This document shows, piece by piece, positions 9,171 through 17,394 of a stretch of 64,000 nucleotides of DNA. The stretch's first letter is position 1, and the number at the start of each line of letters is the position of its first letter. The notes beneath the pieces are model-generated. The model did no database searches. It worked only from the letters and a program-made list of their open reading frames with translations, and was not told the DNA's origin. The DNA lies in assembly GCA_903916735.1 (NCBI GenBank), contig CAIWXX010000164.1:1-64000 (forward strand), read 5' to 3'. Origin of the DNA: an uncultured Acidobacteriota bacterium. Its GTDB lineage: Bacteria > Acidobacteriota > CAIWXX01. The translations under genes were made by a program, and so were the position numbers.

Positions 9171-9353
9171 ATGTTTGGCAATTTGGGTTTTGGTGAGATC
9201 CTTCTCATCGCGGTCATTGTGATAGTTCTCTTTGGAGCAAAACGCATCCCGGATGTCATGAAGGGGCTGGGAGAAGGAATCCGGGGGTTCAAGAAGGGGA
9301 TCTCCGGTGAGCCCGAAAACGATGAATCGAAACCAGTGAAGAAGTCTGAGTAA
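9171..9353 (+). CDS. tatA: Twin-arginine translocase subunit TatA/E
   Basis: This 60-residue protein has the standard TatA layout: a short N-terminus with MFGNLGFGEIL, one membrane helix (about 8-22), the FGAKRIPD hinge, an amphipathic helix (about 25-42) and a charged tail. It forms the pore of the Tat pathway for folded protein export. GGAGG lies 4-5 nt before the ATG. It probably sits at the end of the selB transcript; tatC is not in the window. Selenoenzymes and cofactor enzymes are common Tat cargo in general, but nothing here shows a functional link. Confidence 0.93.
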   Translation: MFGNLGFGEILLIAVIVIVLFGAKRIPDVMKGLGEGIRGFKKGISGEPENDESKPVKKSE

Positions 9354-9551
9354 TCGGCTTTCATTCCCTGAGTTTCGATAAGAGGCATGGCCGCGGGTCA
9401 CACCTCGTGATATGCCACACGCCTCATACGAAGGTTCTGCGTCGTTTTTTTTGTCCTATTAAGAAAAAGAGAGTCTGCTTGATTTTGACGTTGCCGTGGT
9501 TTCGCATGCAGATGATATTCCATTGGAGTTGAAATCTGATAGAATCACGCA

Positions 9552-11270
9552 ATGCATTTGAGTCTTGATGTCCTGAAATCGCAGCGTGAAGAGGCCGAGC
9601 GCGCCTACAACGAATGGCTGACGCGACTCGATGCACTCCACCACCTCCCGGTTCCCTACGTCAAAAACCCGGTTCTTCTCCAGACTCTACAACGGCTCAA
9701 CGATCTCGCCCGGTCGCCTTTGCCGGAGCTGGAGAGGGTGACGGCAGTTGAGTCACGCGCGATTCCTTCACAGATTTCTCTTCCCGCCGTGATCGATCCG
9801 GGGCCTGTTCCTCGCTCTCTGACCGGCCGTATCAAAGGCAAAATTAGACGTGCTCTGATTCGGTTTCTGCAGCTGGATTCACGGCTTCAGGCGGTTGCCG
9901 GGCGCACGGACTGGGCCTACGAGACGATACGCAACCGGCTCGGCGAAATCCAAAGCGAGCTTGGCCGTCTGGTTGGGCTTTTCTCAAAACACGACAGCGA
10001 ACTGGCGGCAGCCGTCGTGCGTGAACAGGATTTTCGGGTCTCGCTCATTGCTTTTCTTAACGATTATGCGCAGGGGTATCACGATCTCAGCATCCACCTC
10101 CAGGAGGTTGAGAGTGCTCGCATACGGTATCTGCAAACAGTCATGGCTCTCGTCGATACAAAGGACCGGGAGCTGAATGGCCTCATCAATAACCATGTAC
10201 AAAATATCTTCAATAACTATGTACAGAATATCTCCAATCATCTTCAGGCGAGCGATAACAAGCTGAAGGATCTGATTCAGAATCGGATCGAGCTGCTGTC
10301 GGGGCGTCTGGACGTCCTCCTCGAGGCCTTCGACCGGAAGCAGGAAAGGATGATGCTTCAGCTTCACGAGTCGGCCCTGGTCAGAGACGGAATGCATCGC
10401 GAACTGCAAAAGGAATTCCGGTCGGAGATCCAATCGGAGATATCAAGGCGCCAGGAATCGATCAGTGAGACGGTCAACTGGGCCAAGCAGGAAATCTCGG
10501 ATCTTTCGACGGCGACGTTGTCCTTGAAACGGCACGTCCAAAATCTTATCCAGGCGGCTCCTGCAAAGGCCGGGGCTGCTGCCGGCGCACCGGCGGCCGA
10601 TCGAGAAGGGACCGCCGATGCGGCCGTTGATGATTACAAATACTCGAATTTCGAATTCCGATATCGCGGAAGCGAAGCACTTATTCGGGATCGCTTCACT
10701 TCCTATGCCGATCTTTTCGGGCGACTTCAACCTGTCCTGGATGCCGGGTGTGGGCGCGGGGAGTTTTTGGAGTTGCTCAGTGACCGCTCGATCAGCTGTT
10801 ATGGAATCGATATCAATGACGAAATGGTCGCTCACTGCCGCGATAAGGGTCTGCGCGCCGAGAAGTCAGGAATCGTCGAACACCTTGTAACGTTGGAAGA
10901 TGGGTCGCTTGGCGGCATTTTCAATGCACAGGTCGTCGAACATCTGGAACCACAATATCTCCTGCGGTTCCTCGATCTCGCCTTTTTCAAGCTGAAAAAG
11001 GACGGGCTGCTCGTCATCGAGACAATCAATCCCACATCGCTGTATGCTATTTTCGAAGCCTATTACCGCGACCTCACTCACGTTCAGCCACTACATCCCG
11101 ACACACTGAAATTCTTCGCCGAGTCATCCGGTTTTGTGGACGTCGCGATTCAATATCGCTCTCCCGTGGCCGAGGAGCTCAAGCTCACCGGCCACGACGC
11201 CAACACGGCGAAGTTGAATCGAATTCTCTTCGGCGAACAGGATTATGCGCTCATTGCGAAGAAGATGTGA
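9552..11270 (+). CDS. Coiled-coil SAM-dependent methyltransferase
   Basis: The product is 572 residues. The first 340 residues are largely helical and coiled-coil, with a short internal repeat near 218-232 (NNHVQNI followed by NNYVQNI). The C-terminal 200 residues are a class I methyltransferase: motif I is VLDAGCGRGEF (about 395), followed by YGIDINDEM and a late EHLEPQYLLRF. Similar coiled-coil methyltransferases occur in O-antigen or capsule clusters, where they cap or modify glycan chains. Two glycosyltransferase genes follow, which supports that role. A -10-like TAGAAT ends 6 nt before the ATG, suggesting a leaderless message. Confidence 0.8.
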   Translation: MHLSLDVLKSQREEAERAYNEWLTRLDALHHLPVPYVKNPVLLQTLQRLNDLARSPLPELERVTAVESRAIPSQISLPAVIDPGPVPRSLTGRIKGKIRRALIRFLQLDSRLQAVAGRTDWAYETIRNRLGEIQSELGRLVGLFSKHDSELAAAVVREQDFRVSLIAFLNDYAQGYHDLSIHLQEVESARIRYLQTVMALVDTKDRELNGLINNHVQNIFNNYVQNISNHLQASDNKLKDLIQNRIELLSGRLDVLLEAFDRKQERMMLQLHESALVRDGMHRELQKEFRSEIQSEISRRQESISETVNWAKQEISDLSTATLSLKRHVQNLIQAAPAKAGAAAGAPAADREGTADAAVDDYKYSNFEFRYRGSEALIRDRFTSYADLFGRLQPVLDAGCGRGEFLELLSDRSISCYGIDINDEMVAHCRDKGLRAEKSGIVEHLVTLEDGSLGGIFNAQVVEHLEPQYLLRFLDLAFFKLKKDGLLVIETINPTSLYAIFEAYYRDLTHVQPLHPDTLKFFAESSGFVDVAIQYRSPVAEELKLTGHDANTAKLNRILFGEQDYALIAKKM

Positions 11271-11368
11271 GCGCGGTGAGCTTTGAAAAAGGTGACGAGT
11301 GGTGAGTGACGAATGAATTCCAATAGCGAGTTCCCGGTTCTTGGTTGCCGGTTCCTGGACTTGTGCTT

Positions 11369-12400
11369 GTGAACATACTGATACTCGGAGTGCAGGTTCC
11401 CTATGTGCGTGGAGGCGCCGAAATCCTCACGCAGTCACTCAAGGAGAAAATCCAGTCGGAAGGCCATCGCGTCGATATTGTGACACTGCCGTTCCGATGG
11501 ATCCCGAAAGCGGAATTGATCAAGAATTGCCTGGCATGGCGGCTGATCAATCTCGACGAGATCAATGGCGAAAAGATCGATCGCGTGATTGCGACCAAGT
11601 TTCCATCCTATCTGATCCAGCACCCCAATAAGGTCACATGGCTCGTTCATCAGTTTCGCGAGATCTATGATCTCTACAACACACGATATACGGCTTTTCA
11701 TAATGAGCTGAGGGACAACCAGGTTCGCGAAGCCATCATCAAAATGGATCAGGAAGCGCTCAAGGAGAGCGATCCTGTCTATACAATCTCCCAAAATGTT
11801 TCAAATCGCCTGAGGACTTACAATGGTGTGCGCTCAACGCCGCTCTATCCGCCGCCTCATATGGGGGATCGTTATGGCTGCGATTCCTACGGCGATTTTG
11901 TTCTCTACGTCGGTCGCCTGGAGGGCAACAAACGACCCGAGCTCCTTGTTGCAGCTATGGCTCATATCCCGAATCGCTTCTCGTGCGTCATGGTCGGCGC
12001 CGGATCCATGCGCAAGAGGCTTGATGATATGGCTGAACAAGAGGGAGTCACTTCGCGAGTTCGCTTTGCCGGTGAAATTGACGATGCCACACTGCTCGAT
12101 CTCTATGCCCGTTGTGGCTGTGTTTTTTACGGTCCCATCGATGAAGATTACGGATATGTGACGGTTGAGGCCATGAAGTCCCGGAAACCCGTCGTGACCT
12201 GCACTGATTCGGGGGGGACTCTGGAGTTCGTCAAGGACAAAGTGACGGGCCTGGTGACATCCACACAACCTGAAGACATCGCCTCCGCCGTGACACGGCT
12301 GCTGGATGATAGTGCCTTTGCGAAAGGGCTTGGAGAAGCCGGCGCCGAGAGTGTCGCCGGCATTGGTTGGCGGCGAGTCCTCGAAGGACTGCTCGCATAG
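11369..12400 (+). CDS. GT4-family glycosyltransferase
   Basis: This 343-residue cytosolic GT-B enzyme transfers a sugar from a nucleotide donor to a glycan or lipid-glycan acceptor. The C-terminal nucleotide-binding half has the FVLYVGRLEGNKRPELLV segment and the late E-x7-E region, DEDYGYVTVEAMKSRKPVV, which is typical of GT4. The N-terminus begins NILILGVQVPYVRGGAE. The chosen start is the GTG at 11369, which gives the normal family N-terminus; further in-frame TTG and GTG codons lie just upstream. It sits between a methyltransferase and a second GT4 gene, so an envelope polysaccharide is the likely product. Confidence 0.85.
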   Translation: MNILILGVQVPYVRGGAEILTQSLKEKIQSEGHRVDIVTLPFRWIPKAELIKNCLAWRLINLDEINGEKIDRVIATKFPSYLIQHPNKVTWLVHQFREIYDLYNTRYTAFHNELRDNQVREAIIKMDQEALKESDPVYTISQNVSNRLRTYNGVRSTPLYPPPHMGDRYGCDSYGDFVLYVGRLEGNKRPELLVAAMAHIPNRFSCVMVGAGSMRKRLDDMAEQEGVTSRVRFAGEIDDATLLDLYARCGCVFYGPIDEDYGYVTVEAMKSRKPVVTCTDSGGTLEFVKDKVTGLVTSTQPEDIASAVTRLLDDSAFAKGLGEAGAESVAGIGWRRVLEGLLA

Positions 12401-12407
12401 GGACCTC

Positions 12408-13700
12408 GTGGCAAGAATCGCCTTCTTCTCGCCTCTTCCTCCCAATCCATCGGGCATCAGCGATTACAGCGCCGTCATCCTGCCGGCTCTCGCCGCACGT
12501 CATGATGTACATCTCTATTACGATCGTCAGACGCCGCCGCTTCGTGCGTTGCTTCCAGATCTGAAGCGGTTTCCACATGATGAATTCATCTGGAGAGCCC
12601 AGCAACAGCCCTATGATCTGAATGTCTATCAGATGGGCAACAGCCTGCATCACGCCTACATGCATCCGTTCGTCTTCCACCATCCAGGACTCCTCGTGCT
12701 CCACGATCTCGTCATTCACCACGCCCGCGGGCATGTGCTATTGAAAAACGGGCGCCAGGTCGAATACCGAAACGAACTTGAATATTGTCATCCGGGACTT
12801 GGGCGCCAGGTGGGTGATATCCTGGCATTCATTCCATCCGATTTCACCTGCTATCAGTTTCCGATGAATAAGCTCATGGTGGATTGTTCTCTGGCGGCGG
12901 CCACTCACACAACCTTCGGTGTGCACGAGGTTCAGGCCGCATCCCCCGGAAAGCCGGTACTGCATATCCGCCATCCTCGATTTACCGACGTCCCGCTCCA
13001 ACCGGATCTTCTGTGCCGATATCATTTGGAAGATGCGTGGCCGGTGCTCGCCTCTTTTGGTTTCATAACCGCCCAAAAACGGATCGAAGCCTGCTTGAAT
13101 GCGACGATGATGCTGCGCACACGATTCCCTCGCATCAAGTATCTCCTCGTTGGAGGACACCCGAAGCACTTCAACCCGAGACGCCTTGTACGGAAACTCG
13201 GCATCGAGGACGTCGTCACGATGACGGGCCGCGTTGAAGAAGAGGTCTTTAATTCACTGTATCACGCGGCCTCGATTGTTTTAAATCTGCGATATCCTTC
13301 TGCCCGGGAGATGTCCGGAACGCTGCTGCGAGCCCTCGGAGCCGGCTGCGTGACACTCGTCTCCGAGCAGCTCCATCTCAGCGATATCCCCGCTGATATC
13401 GCCGTGCGTGTCCCTCTTTTTGATGAAGCCGATGCGATTGCCCGCATTGTCGAAGATCTTATGGCGGATGAGATGAAATTTCAGGATCGGCGCCGGCGGG
13501 CTAGAGAATTCATCGAGAACCACCATCGTGTCGAGCAATCCGCTGCCGACTATTTCGCGGCGATTGATGCCGCCCTGGAGGCGCGTCACCGATACGAGCG
13601 GCCCGGCAACGTGCCCGTCCATATCCAGCCGCTTTCCGAGTGGATTCGAACCTCTCTCCCTGCCGGATTCCCGGATGGGGTGATTCCTCGCTGGTTGTGA
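12408..13700 (+). CDS. GT4-family glycosyltransferase, second copy
   Basis: The product is 430 residues with a GT-B fold. The N-terminus ARIAFFSPLPPNPSGISDYS is the donor-loop region of GT4 enzymes, and the C-terminal half contains FGFITAQKRIEACL, LLVGGHP and REMSGTLLRALGAGC. The frame is open back to 12306, inside the previous gene, but the GTG at 12408, 8 nt after the upstream stop, gives the expected family start. It is co-transcribed with the preceding glycosyltransferase. The specificity is unknown; it may add a later sugar of the same glycan. Confidence 0.83.
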   Translation: MARIAFFSPLPPNPSGISDYSAVILPALAARHDVHLYYDRQTPPLRALLPDLKRFPHDEFIWRAQQQPYDLNVYQMGNSLHHAYMHPFVFHHPGLLVLHDLVIHHARGHVLLKNGRQVEYRNELEYCHPGLGRQVGDILAFIPSDFTCYQFPMNKLMVDCSLAAATHTTFGVHEVQAASPGKPVLHIRHPRFTDVPLQPDLLCRYHLEDAWPVLASFGFITAQKRIEACLNATMMLRTRFPRIKYLLVGGHPKHFNPRRLVRKLGIEDVVTMTGRVEEEVFNSLYHAASIVLNLRYPSAREMSGTLLRALGAGCVTLVSEQLHLSDIPADIAVRVPLFDEADAIARIVEDLMADEMKFQDRRRRAREFIENHHRVEQSAADYFAAIDAALEARHRYERPGNVPVHIQPLSEWIRTSLPAGFPDGVIPRWL

Positions 13701-14037
13701 GACGCATATCGGAAAGTGCGGGATCGGCGTTCTGGTGAATAGAGCCACCGATATCTTCGACATCGATGCTGTTCCGGAAGCAGAGCCAAAGGAAACGGCC
13801 CACAGGGTCGCCGATCACGTTCTTACCGTCTTGAAAATCCGGAAATCTGAGACACCATAAGAATCCGGTGTCATCTCATCATTTACTTCATTTGTTCCCA
13901 AGGGCTTGGCAGAGGTTGCCGGTGGCTGCATTCAGCATAGTGCTGATTGCTATCCATGGCCGCTTTTTTGTAAGAGCGTGGTTTGAAATCAACAGCCGGC
14001 CTCTCTATACTCGCTGGTGGCGGAAAGAGGCAGTTGA
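13701..14037. other. Intergenic region upstream of ispH
   Basis: The right end holds the ispH promoter. At about 13849-13870 a short inverted repeat (GACACC...GGTGTC) could end the glycosyltransferase transcript. A minus-strand frame is open across 13510-13880 and has a protein-like composition, but it lacks a start with a ribosome-binding site and overlaps the glycosyltransferase, so I do not call it a gene. Confidence 0.4.
13983..14011 (+). promoter_or_regulatory. Promoter of ispH
   Basis: TTGAAA (13983-13988) and TATACT (14006-14011) are separated by 17 bp. The predicted transcript has a leader of about 20 nt carrying GGAAAGAGG ahead of the ATG at 14038. Confidence 0.75.
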
Positions 14038-14916
14038 ATGAAGATCAATGTGGCCCGCACGGCCGGGTTTTGTTTCGGTGTACGGCGGGCCATAAAAATC
14101 GCTCTAGTGGAGGCCGCCAAAGGGCCGACCGTCTATATGCTGGGCGAAATTGTTCACAATGAACATGTCGTTGCGGATATTAATCAAAGCGGGATTTCCG
14201 TCGCCGGGAAGATGGAGGCCATACCGAAGGCCGGGACCATCCTCCTCAGAGCGCATGGATCGACGCCACGCATTTACCAAGAGGCTGCAGCTCAAGGGTT
14301 GCACCTTGTGGATGCAACCTGCCCGATGGTCCTTGAAATCCATGAAAAGGCGAAGGCGTTGGAGATTAGCGGCTACAAGGTTGTCATTATCGGCGATCAT
14401 GGTCATGATGAAGTCCTGGGCATCGCAGGGCAACTGAAATCTAGCCTCGTCTTTGCAACACCCGGTGAAGCCCGCGAACACAGGGCCTTTTACAGAAAGC
14501 TCGGGGTGGTTGTCCAGTCGACTCAGGATATCGAAAATGTGCGGGCGATTGTCTTTGAACTCATACTAAAGGCGGCTGAGATCCGTTTTGTCAACACAAT
14601 CTGTAAGCCCACAAAAGACCACCAGGAAGAGATCCGCACCCTGCCTCTCGAAAACGACGTCATGATCATCGTCGGCTCATTTACAAGCGCCAATACGGTC
14701 CGTCTGACAGGGATTTCCAGAAGCATCAAACAATGCACTTACCAGGTGCAATCGGCCGCGGATCTGCAGATTGAATGGTTCCGCGGTGCGAAAAGCGTCG
14801 GCGTTTCCGCCGGCGCTTCAACCCCGGACTACATCATTCAGGGCGTCGTCGAACGGATCTCCCGGATCGGCGATGAGATTGAGATGTTGAAGGGAGAGAG
14901 AGTCCCGTTGTGGTGA
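14038..14916 (+). CDS. ispH: 4-Hydroxy-3-methylbut-2-enyl diphosphate reductase (IspH/LytB)
   Basis: This 292-residue [4Fe-4S] enzyme catalyses the last step of the MEP isoprenoid pathway, making IPP and DMAPP. The three cluster ligands are visible: Cys12 in FCFGV, Cys95 in DATCP and Cys189 in NTIC. Glu125 occupies the proton-donor position, and the late SAGASTP motif is present. The segment after the third cysteine reads NTICKPTKDHQEE, where most family members have NTICNATxxRQ, a notable departure close to the active site. GGAAAGAGG precedes the ATG. It belongs to the same broad pathway as the quinone-type methyltransferase at 17.4-18.1 kb. Confidence 0.93.
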   Translation: MKINVARTAGFCFGVRRAIKIALVEAAKGPTVYMLGEIVHNEHVVADINQSGISVAGKMEAIPKAGTILLRAHGSTPRIYQEAAAQGLHLVDATCPMVLEIHEKAKALEISGYKVVIIGDHGHDEVLGIAGQLKSSLVFATPGEAREHRAFYRKLGVVVQSTQDIENVRAIVFELILKAAEIRFVNTICKPTKDHQEEIRTLPLENDVMIIVGSFTSANTVRLTGISRSIKQCTYQVQSAADLQIEWFRGAKSVGVSAGASTPDYIIQGVVERISRIGDEIEMLKGERVPLW

Positions 14917-15013
14917 TCCTCCGATCCCTGAAGCACATGACACGCCACCCGATGTGAATCGTAAATCAGTTTCATGGTTGAGGAGCTAAAAGGCCGTTCT
15001 TCATGAGGATGAT

Positions 15014-15547
15014 ATGAGACGCATGGAAAAAGGAATACAGAACAGGGACATCTTCGATTACGTTATGGCAAGAGCGGATGTCTGCAGATTGGGGCTCTGC
15101 AAAGATGGCATGCCCTATATCGTCCCTGTTTCCTTCGGCTATGACGGGGCCTATATCTATTTCCACACGGCACCCAAGGGGATGAAAATCGACTTCATCA
15201 ACGCCAACAACCGAATCTGTTTTGAGTTGGAACACGAGGCAAAAGCGATTCCCCACGAAACGGATGCTTGCAAATGGTCCTTCTCGTTTTACTGCGTGGT
15301 TGGGTTCGGCAGCGTTGAAGAAATAGCCGACCCCTCCAAAAAGGTCGATGCTCTCCAGTACATTATGAAGCATTATTCCGACAAGGAATGGGGCTTCTCA
15401 GAGACGTTTGTCAAGGCAACCAGGCTCTGGCGGATTTCGATCGAGCAGGCGACCGGAAAGAAATCGAAGGACAAACCAGCGATATCGATCCTTCCCGTGG
15501 CGGAAAAAATCACAACCATCGTGGAGGCCGACGGCCGATCGATCTGA
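15014..15547 (+). CDS. Pyridoxamine 5'-phosphate oxidase-related flavin protein
   Basis: The product is 177 residues with the split-barrel flavin-binding fold of the PPOX/NimA-like family. The family pattern is LGLCKDGMPYIVPVSFGYDGAYIYFH (about 27-52), followed by the conserved CFELE and the FYCVVGFGSVEEI strand. Members bind FMN or heme, and some reduce nitroimidazoles; the true substrate here is not known. GAGG lies 5 nt before the ATG at 15014, and a second in-frame ATG is at 15023. It stands alone on the plus strand between ispH and a convergent signalling pair. Confidence 0.82.
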   Translation: MRRMEKGIQNRDIFDYVMARADVCRLGLCKDGMPYIVPVSFGYDGAYIYFHTAPKGMKIDFINANNRICFELEHEAKAIPHETDACKWSFSFYCVVGFGSVEEIADPSKKVDALQYIMKHYSDKEWGFSETFVKATRLWRISIEQATGKKSKDKPAISILPVAEKITTIVEADGRSI

Positions 15548-15572
15548 AGGGGCTTCAGATCGAAATCCCCAT

Positions 15573-16070
15573 TCAGGCCGATGGTATCCCCGTATCCCCC
15601 GGCCGGCCCTCAATGAGCTCCTTGATTCGCTCGTTGGCTTCGCGCAGCCTCTGGGCCAGGGCACGCCCGAAAAGCCAGAACCACTTCACGGCCAGCTCAT
15701 TGTCCCAGGCGATTAATCGGTCGAAGGATGCAAATTCGAATGCGAGAAGACAAGTGGCACCGTTTGCAACAGCCGTTGCGGATCGGGGAAAGCGATCTAG
15801 GAAAGACATTTCACCCAGCGTTTCTCCTTCGCCTAGATTCGCCAGAGCGCATTCTGTTTTGCGTGGAATTGACTGGGTGATTGTGACGCCTCCAGAGAGG
15901 ATCAGGTAAAACTTGTCAGGGTCTTCTCCCTGAACGAAGATGCGCTCTCCATCTGAAAAAATCTCGATGGCGGCATGTTTGAGTACCCGTTCAACTTCCC
16001 CCTGGGAAAAAATGCTGAACAGATGATTGCCGGCCAGAGCCGGAAGCAGATCCTCTTTCAGTGTCATCAT
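15573..16070 (-). CDS. Cyclic-nucleotide-binding domain protein without DNA-binding domain
   Basis: This 165-residue protein has a single CRP-like beta-roll. The phosphate-binding cassette is GEMSFLDRFPRSATAVA (about 91-107) and the preceding strands include DKFYLILSGGV. No helix-turn-helix follows; the C-terminus is a helical tail. It is therefore likely to be a stand-alone effector or protein-interaction module, not a transcription factor. Its ATG overlaps the stop of the upstream MglA-type GTPase (ATGA), so the two are translationally coupled and probably act together. The ligand could be cAMP, c-di-GMP or none. Confidence 0.83.
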   Translation of the reverse strand: MMTLKEDLLPALAGNHLFSIFSQGEVERVLKHAAIEIFSDGERIFVQGEDPDKFYLILSGGVTITQSIPRKTECALANLGEGETLGEMSFLDRFPRSATAVANGATCLLAFEFASFDRLIAWDNELAVKWFWLFGRALAQRLREANERIKELIEGRPGDTGIPSA

Positions 16071-17095
16071 TTCCTCTGGAAGAGCGATGAAATGAGCGAA
16101 CGGGTTTCTGGCTGTTGAGCCGCTGCCTTCATGGCCTGAATCTCCTCGGAGAAATTCTCAATCGTTCGGCGGAGGCCTATGATGTCCTCACGCATCCGGG
16201 CCGTTTCCTCGAAGAGTTTCCCGATGGCCATGTTGAGGTCGTTGAAAAGCCCCTGTGCCGTCTGGAAGAACGGGATATCCAGATGCTCATTGAAGACGGC
16301 CAGATTTTCTTTTATCAGTTTGTCGATGGCGGCGAGGGATTCCGATGGAAGAGAGACGACTGCCGGCTCACTGACTCGCGGATGTTCGGGGGGCGCCGAT
16401 TCCGGAGGGGCCTCCTCACTGGGTCGAATCGGTGTCGGCCTCGCCATTCGAACCGGCGCTCCAGCCTCATCCTTAAAGCGTAATTCGCCGCCCTCTTCCG
16501 GCGTTTTAAAATGCTTTTTTGTAAGATAGCTGTAGAGCAGCTTTGTCGCGACTTTGAGCGTCTGCAGGACACCCTCACCTTTGATCGCAGCCGCTTCGAC
16601 CCTGGGCCACTTGTGAGTATTATAGAGGCGGTCCATTTCATCGATCGCCATGATATCCCGGAGATCGCGTTTATTGAATTGGAGTACCATCGGGATAGAA
16701 TCGATCGAGATTCCCAGCTCCCGAAGATTCTCGAAGAGATTGTTCAAGGATTCGATATTCTTCTCGCGCATGGCCTTCTGCGAGTCGAGCACCATCACAA
16801 TGGCATCTGTGTTCTTGAGAACCAACTTCCTCGTTTCATTATAAAAAACCTGGCCCGGTACCGTGTAGACTTGCAGCCGGATCTTAATGCCTCGAATCTC
16901 ACGCAATTCCAGCGGAAGCAGATCGAAAAAGAGCGTGCGGTCCGTTTGCGTGGCGAGGGAGAGCAATCGGCCCCGGGCAGCCGGATCCGCTTTTTTGTGT
17001 ATCTGCTCTAGATTCGTTGTTTTGCCGCAGAGTCCAGGCCCATAATAGACGATCTTGGCCGTGATCTCCTTGGCCGAATAATTTACAAGTGCGAT
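16067..17095 (-). CDS. MglA-type Ras-like GTPase with coiled-coil tail; apparent ATC start
   Basis: The product is about 342 residues. Residues 1-195 form an MglA-family small GTPase: P-loop GPGLCGKT (19-26), DRTLFFDLLP switch region, TVPGQ, and the base-recognition motif FNKRDL. A Pro-rich linker follows (about 215-250), then a helical C-terminal region. MglA proteins set cell polarity and motility and are controlled by Roadblock (MglB) partners, none of which is seen here. The conserved N-terminus (ALVNYSAKEI) is present, but the codon where methionine belongs is ATC at 17095-17093. A good AGGAAG lies 8 nt before it, an in-frame TAG is seven codons upstream, and no ATG, GTG or TTG starts before the P-loop. 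Either ATC initiates, or the start has been lost by mutation or sequence error. Confidence 0.85.
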   Translation of the reverse strand: MALVNYSAKEITAKIVYYGPGLCGKTTNLEQIHKKADPAARGRLLSLATQTDRTLFFDLLPLELREIRGIKIRLQVYTVPGQVFYNETRKLVLKNTDAIVMVLDSQKAMREKNIESLNNLFENLRELGISIDSIPMVLQFNKRDLRDIMAIDEMDRLYNTHKWPRVEAAAIKGEGVLQTLKVATKLLYSYLTKKHFKTPEEGGELRFKDEAGAPVRMARPTPIRPSEEAPPESAPPEHPRVSEPAVVSLPSESLAAIDKLIKENLAVFNEHLDIPFFQTAQGLFNDLNMAIGKLFEETARMREDIIGLRRTIENFSEEIQAMKAAAQQPETRSLISSLFQRK

Positions 17096-17394
17096 GACGC
17101 TCTTCCTTTGTTGCTACACATTGTAGCAAAAGACTCAAGTCCGTGCTACCGATGCCTTGTTCCCCTGATCCACGCGTCCGCATCTCGACGAGCTCATTTT
17201 CCTATCAGGAATCCCCTGCCAGATCCGATCTGGTGAGTCTCGTGAGGACTTTCGGGAAAACGGGCCCGGGTGCGAGAACAAAAAGCAACAATGATGAAAT
17301 CCAGCACAACCCGGCCCGACTCCGCGAGTCGGTTTCACGGTTCAGAGCAGCGAAGGCGTCAACAATGATCAATGATGCAATTCTCATCCACGGA
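17096..17394. other. Intergenic region upstream of the GTPase gene
   Basis: No gene is supported here. The left part carries the palindrome and putative promoter of the GTPase gene. A short GC hairpin (CCGACT/AGTCGG) lies near 17318-17334. The UbiE-type gene ends at 17395 and reads in the same direction, so this 299-bp gap separates two minus-strand units. Confidence 0.5.
17111..17129. promoter_or_regulatory. Perfect palindrome over the GTPase promoter region
   Basis: TTGCTAC and GTAGCAA are 7-bp perfect inverted arms around a 5-bp centre. A minus-strand -10-like TACAAT (17120-17125) lies inside the palindrome, and the ribosome-binding AGGAAG of the GTPase gene begins a few bases downstream. 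It could be a repressor operator, or a hairpin at the 5' end of the mRNA. Confidence 0.5.

Noticed and set aside
13510-13880. Minus-strand frame with protein-like composition and an in-frame TGA in an alternative reading
   Set aside because: It overlaps a well-supported glycosyltransferase gene, has no ribosome-binding site and no homology that I recognise; the idea of a selenoprotein here is not supported.
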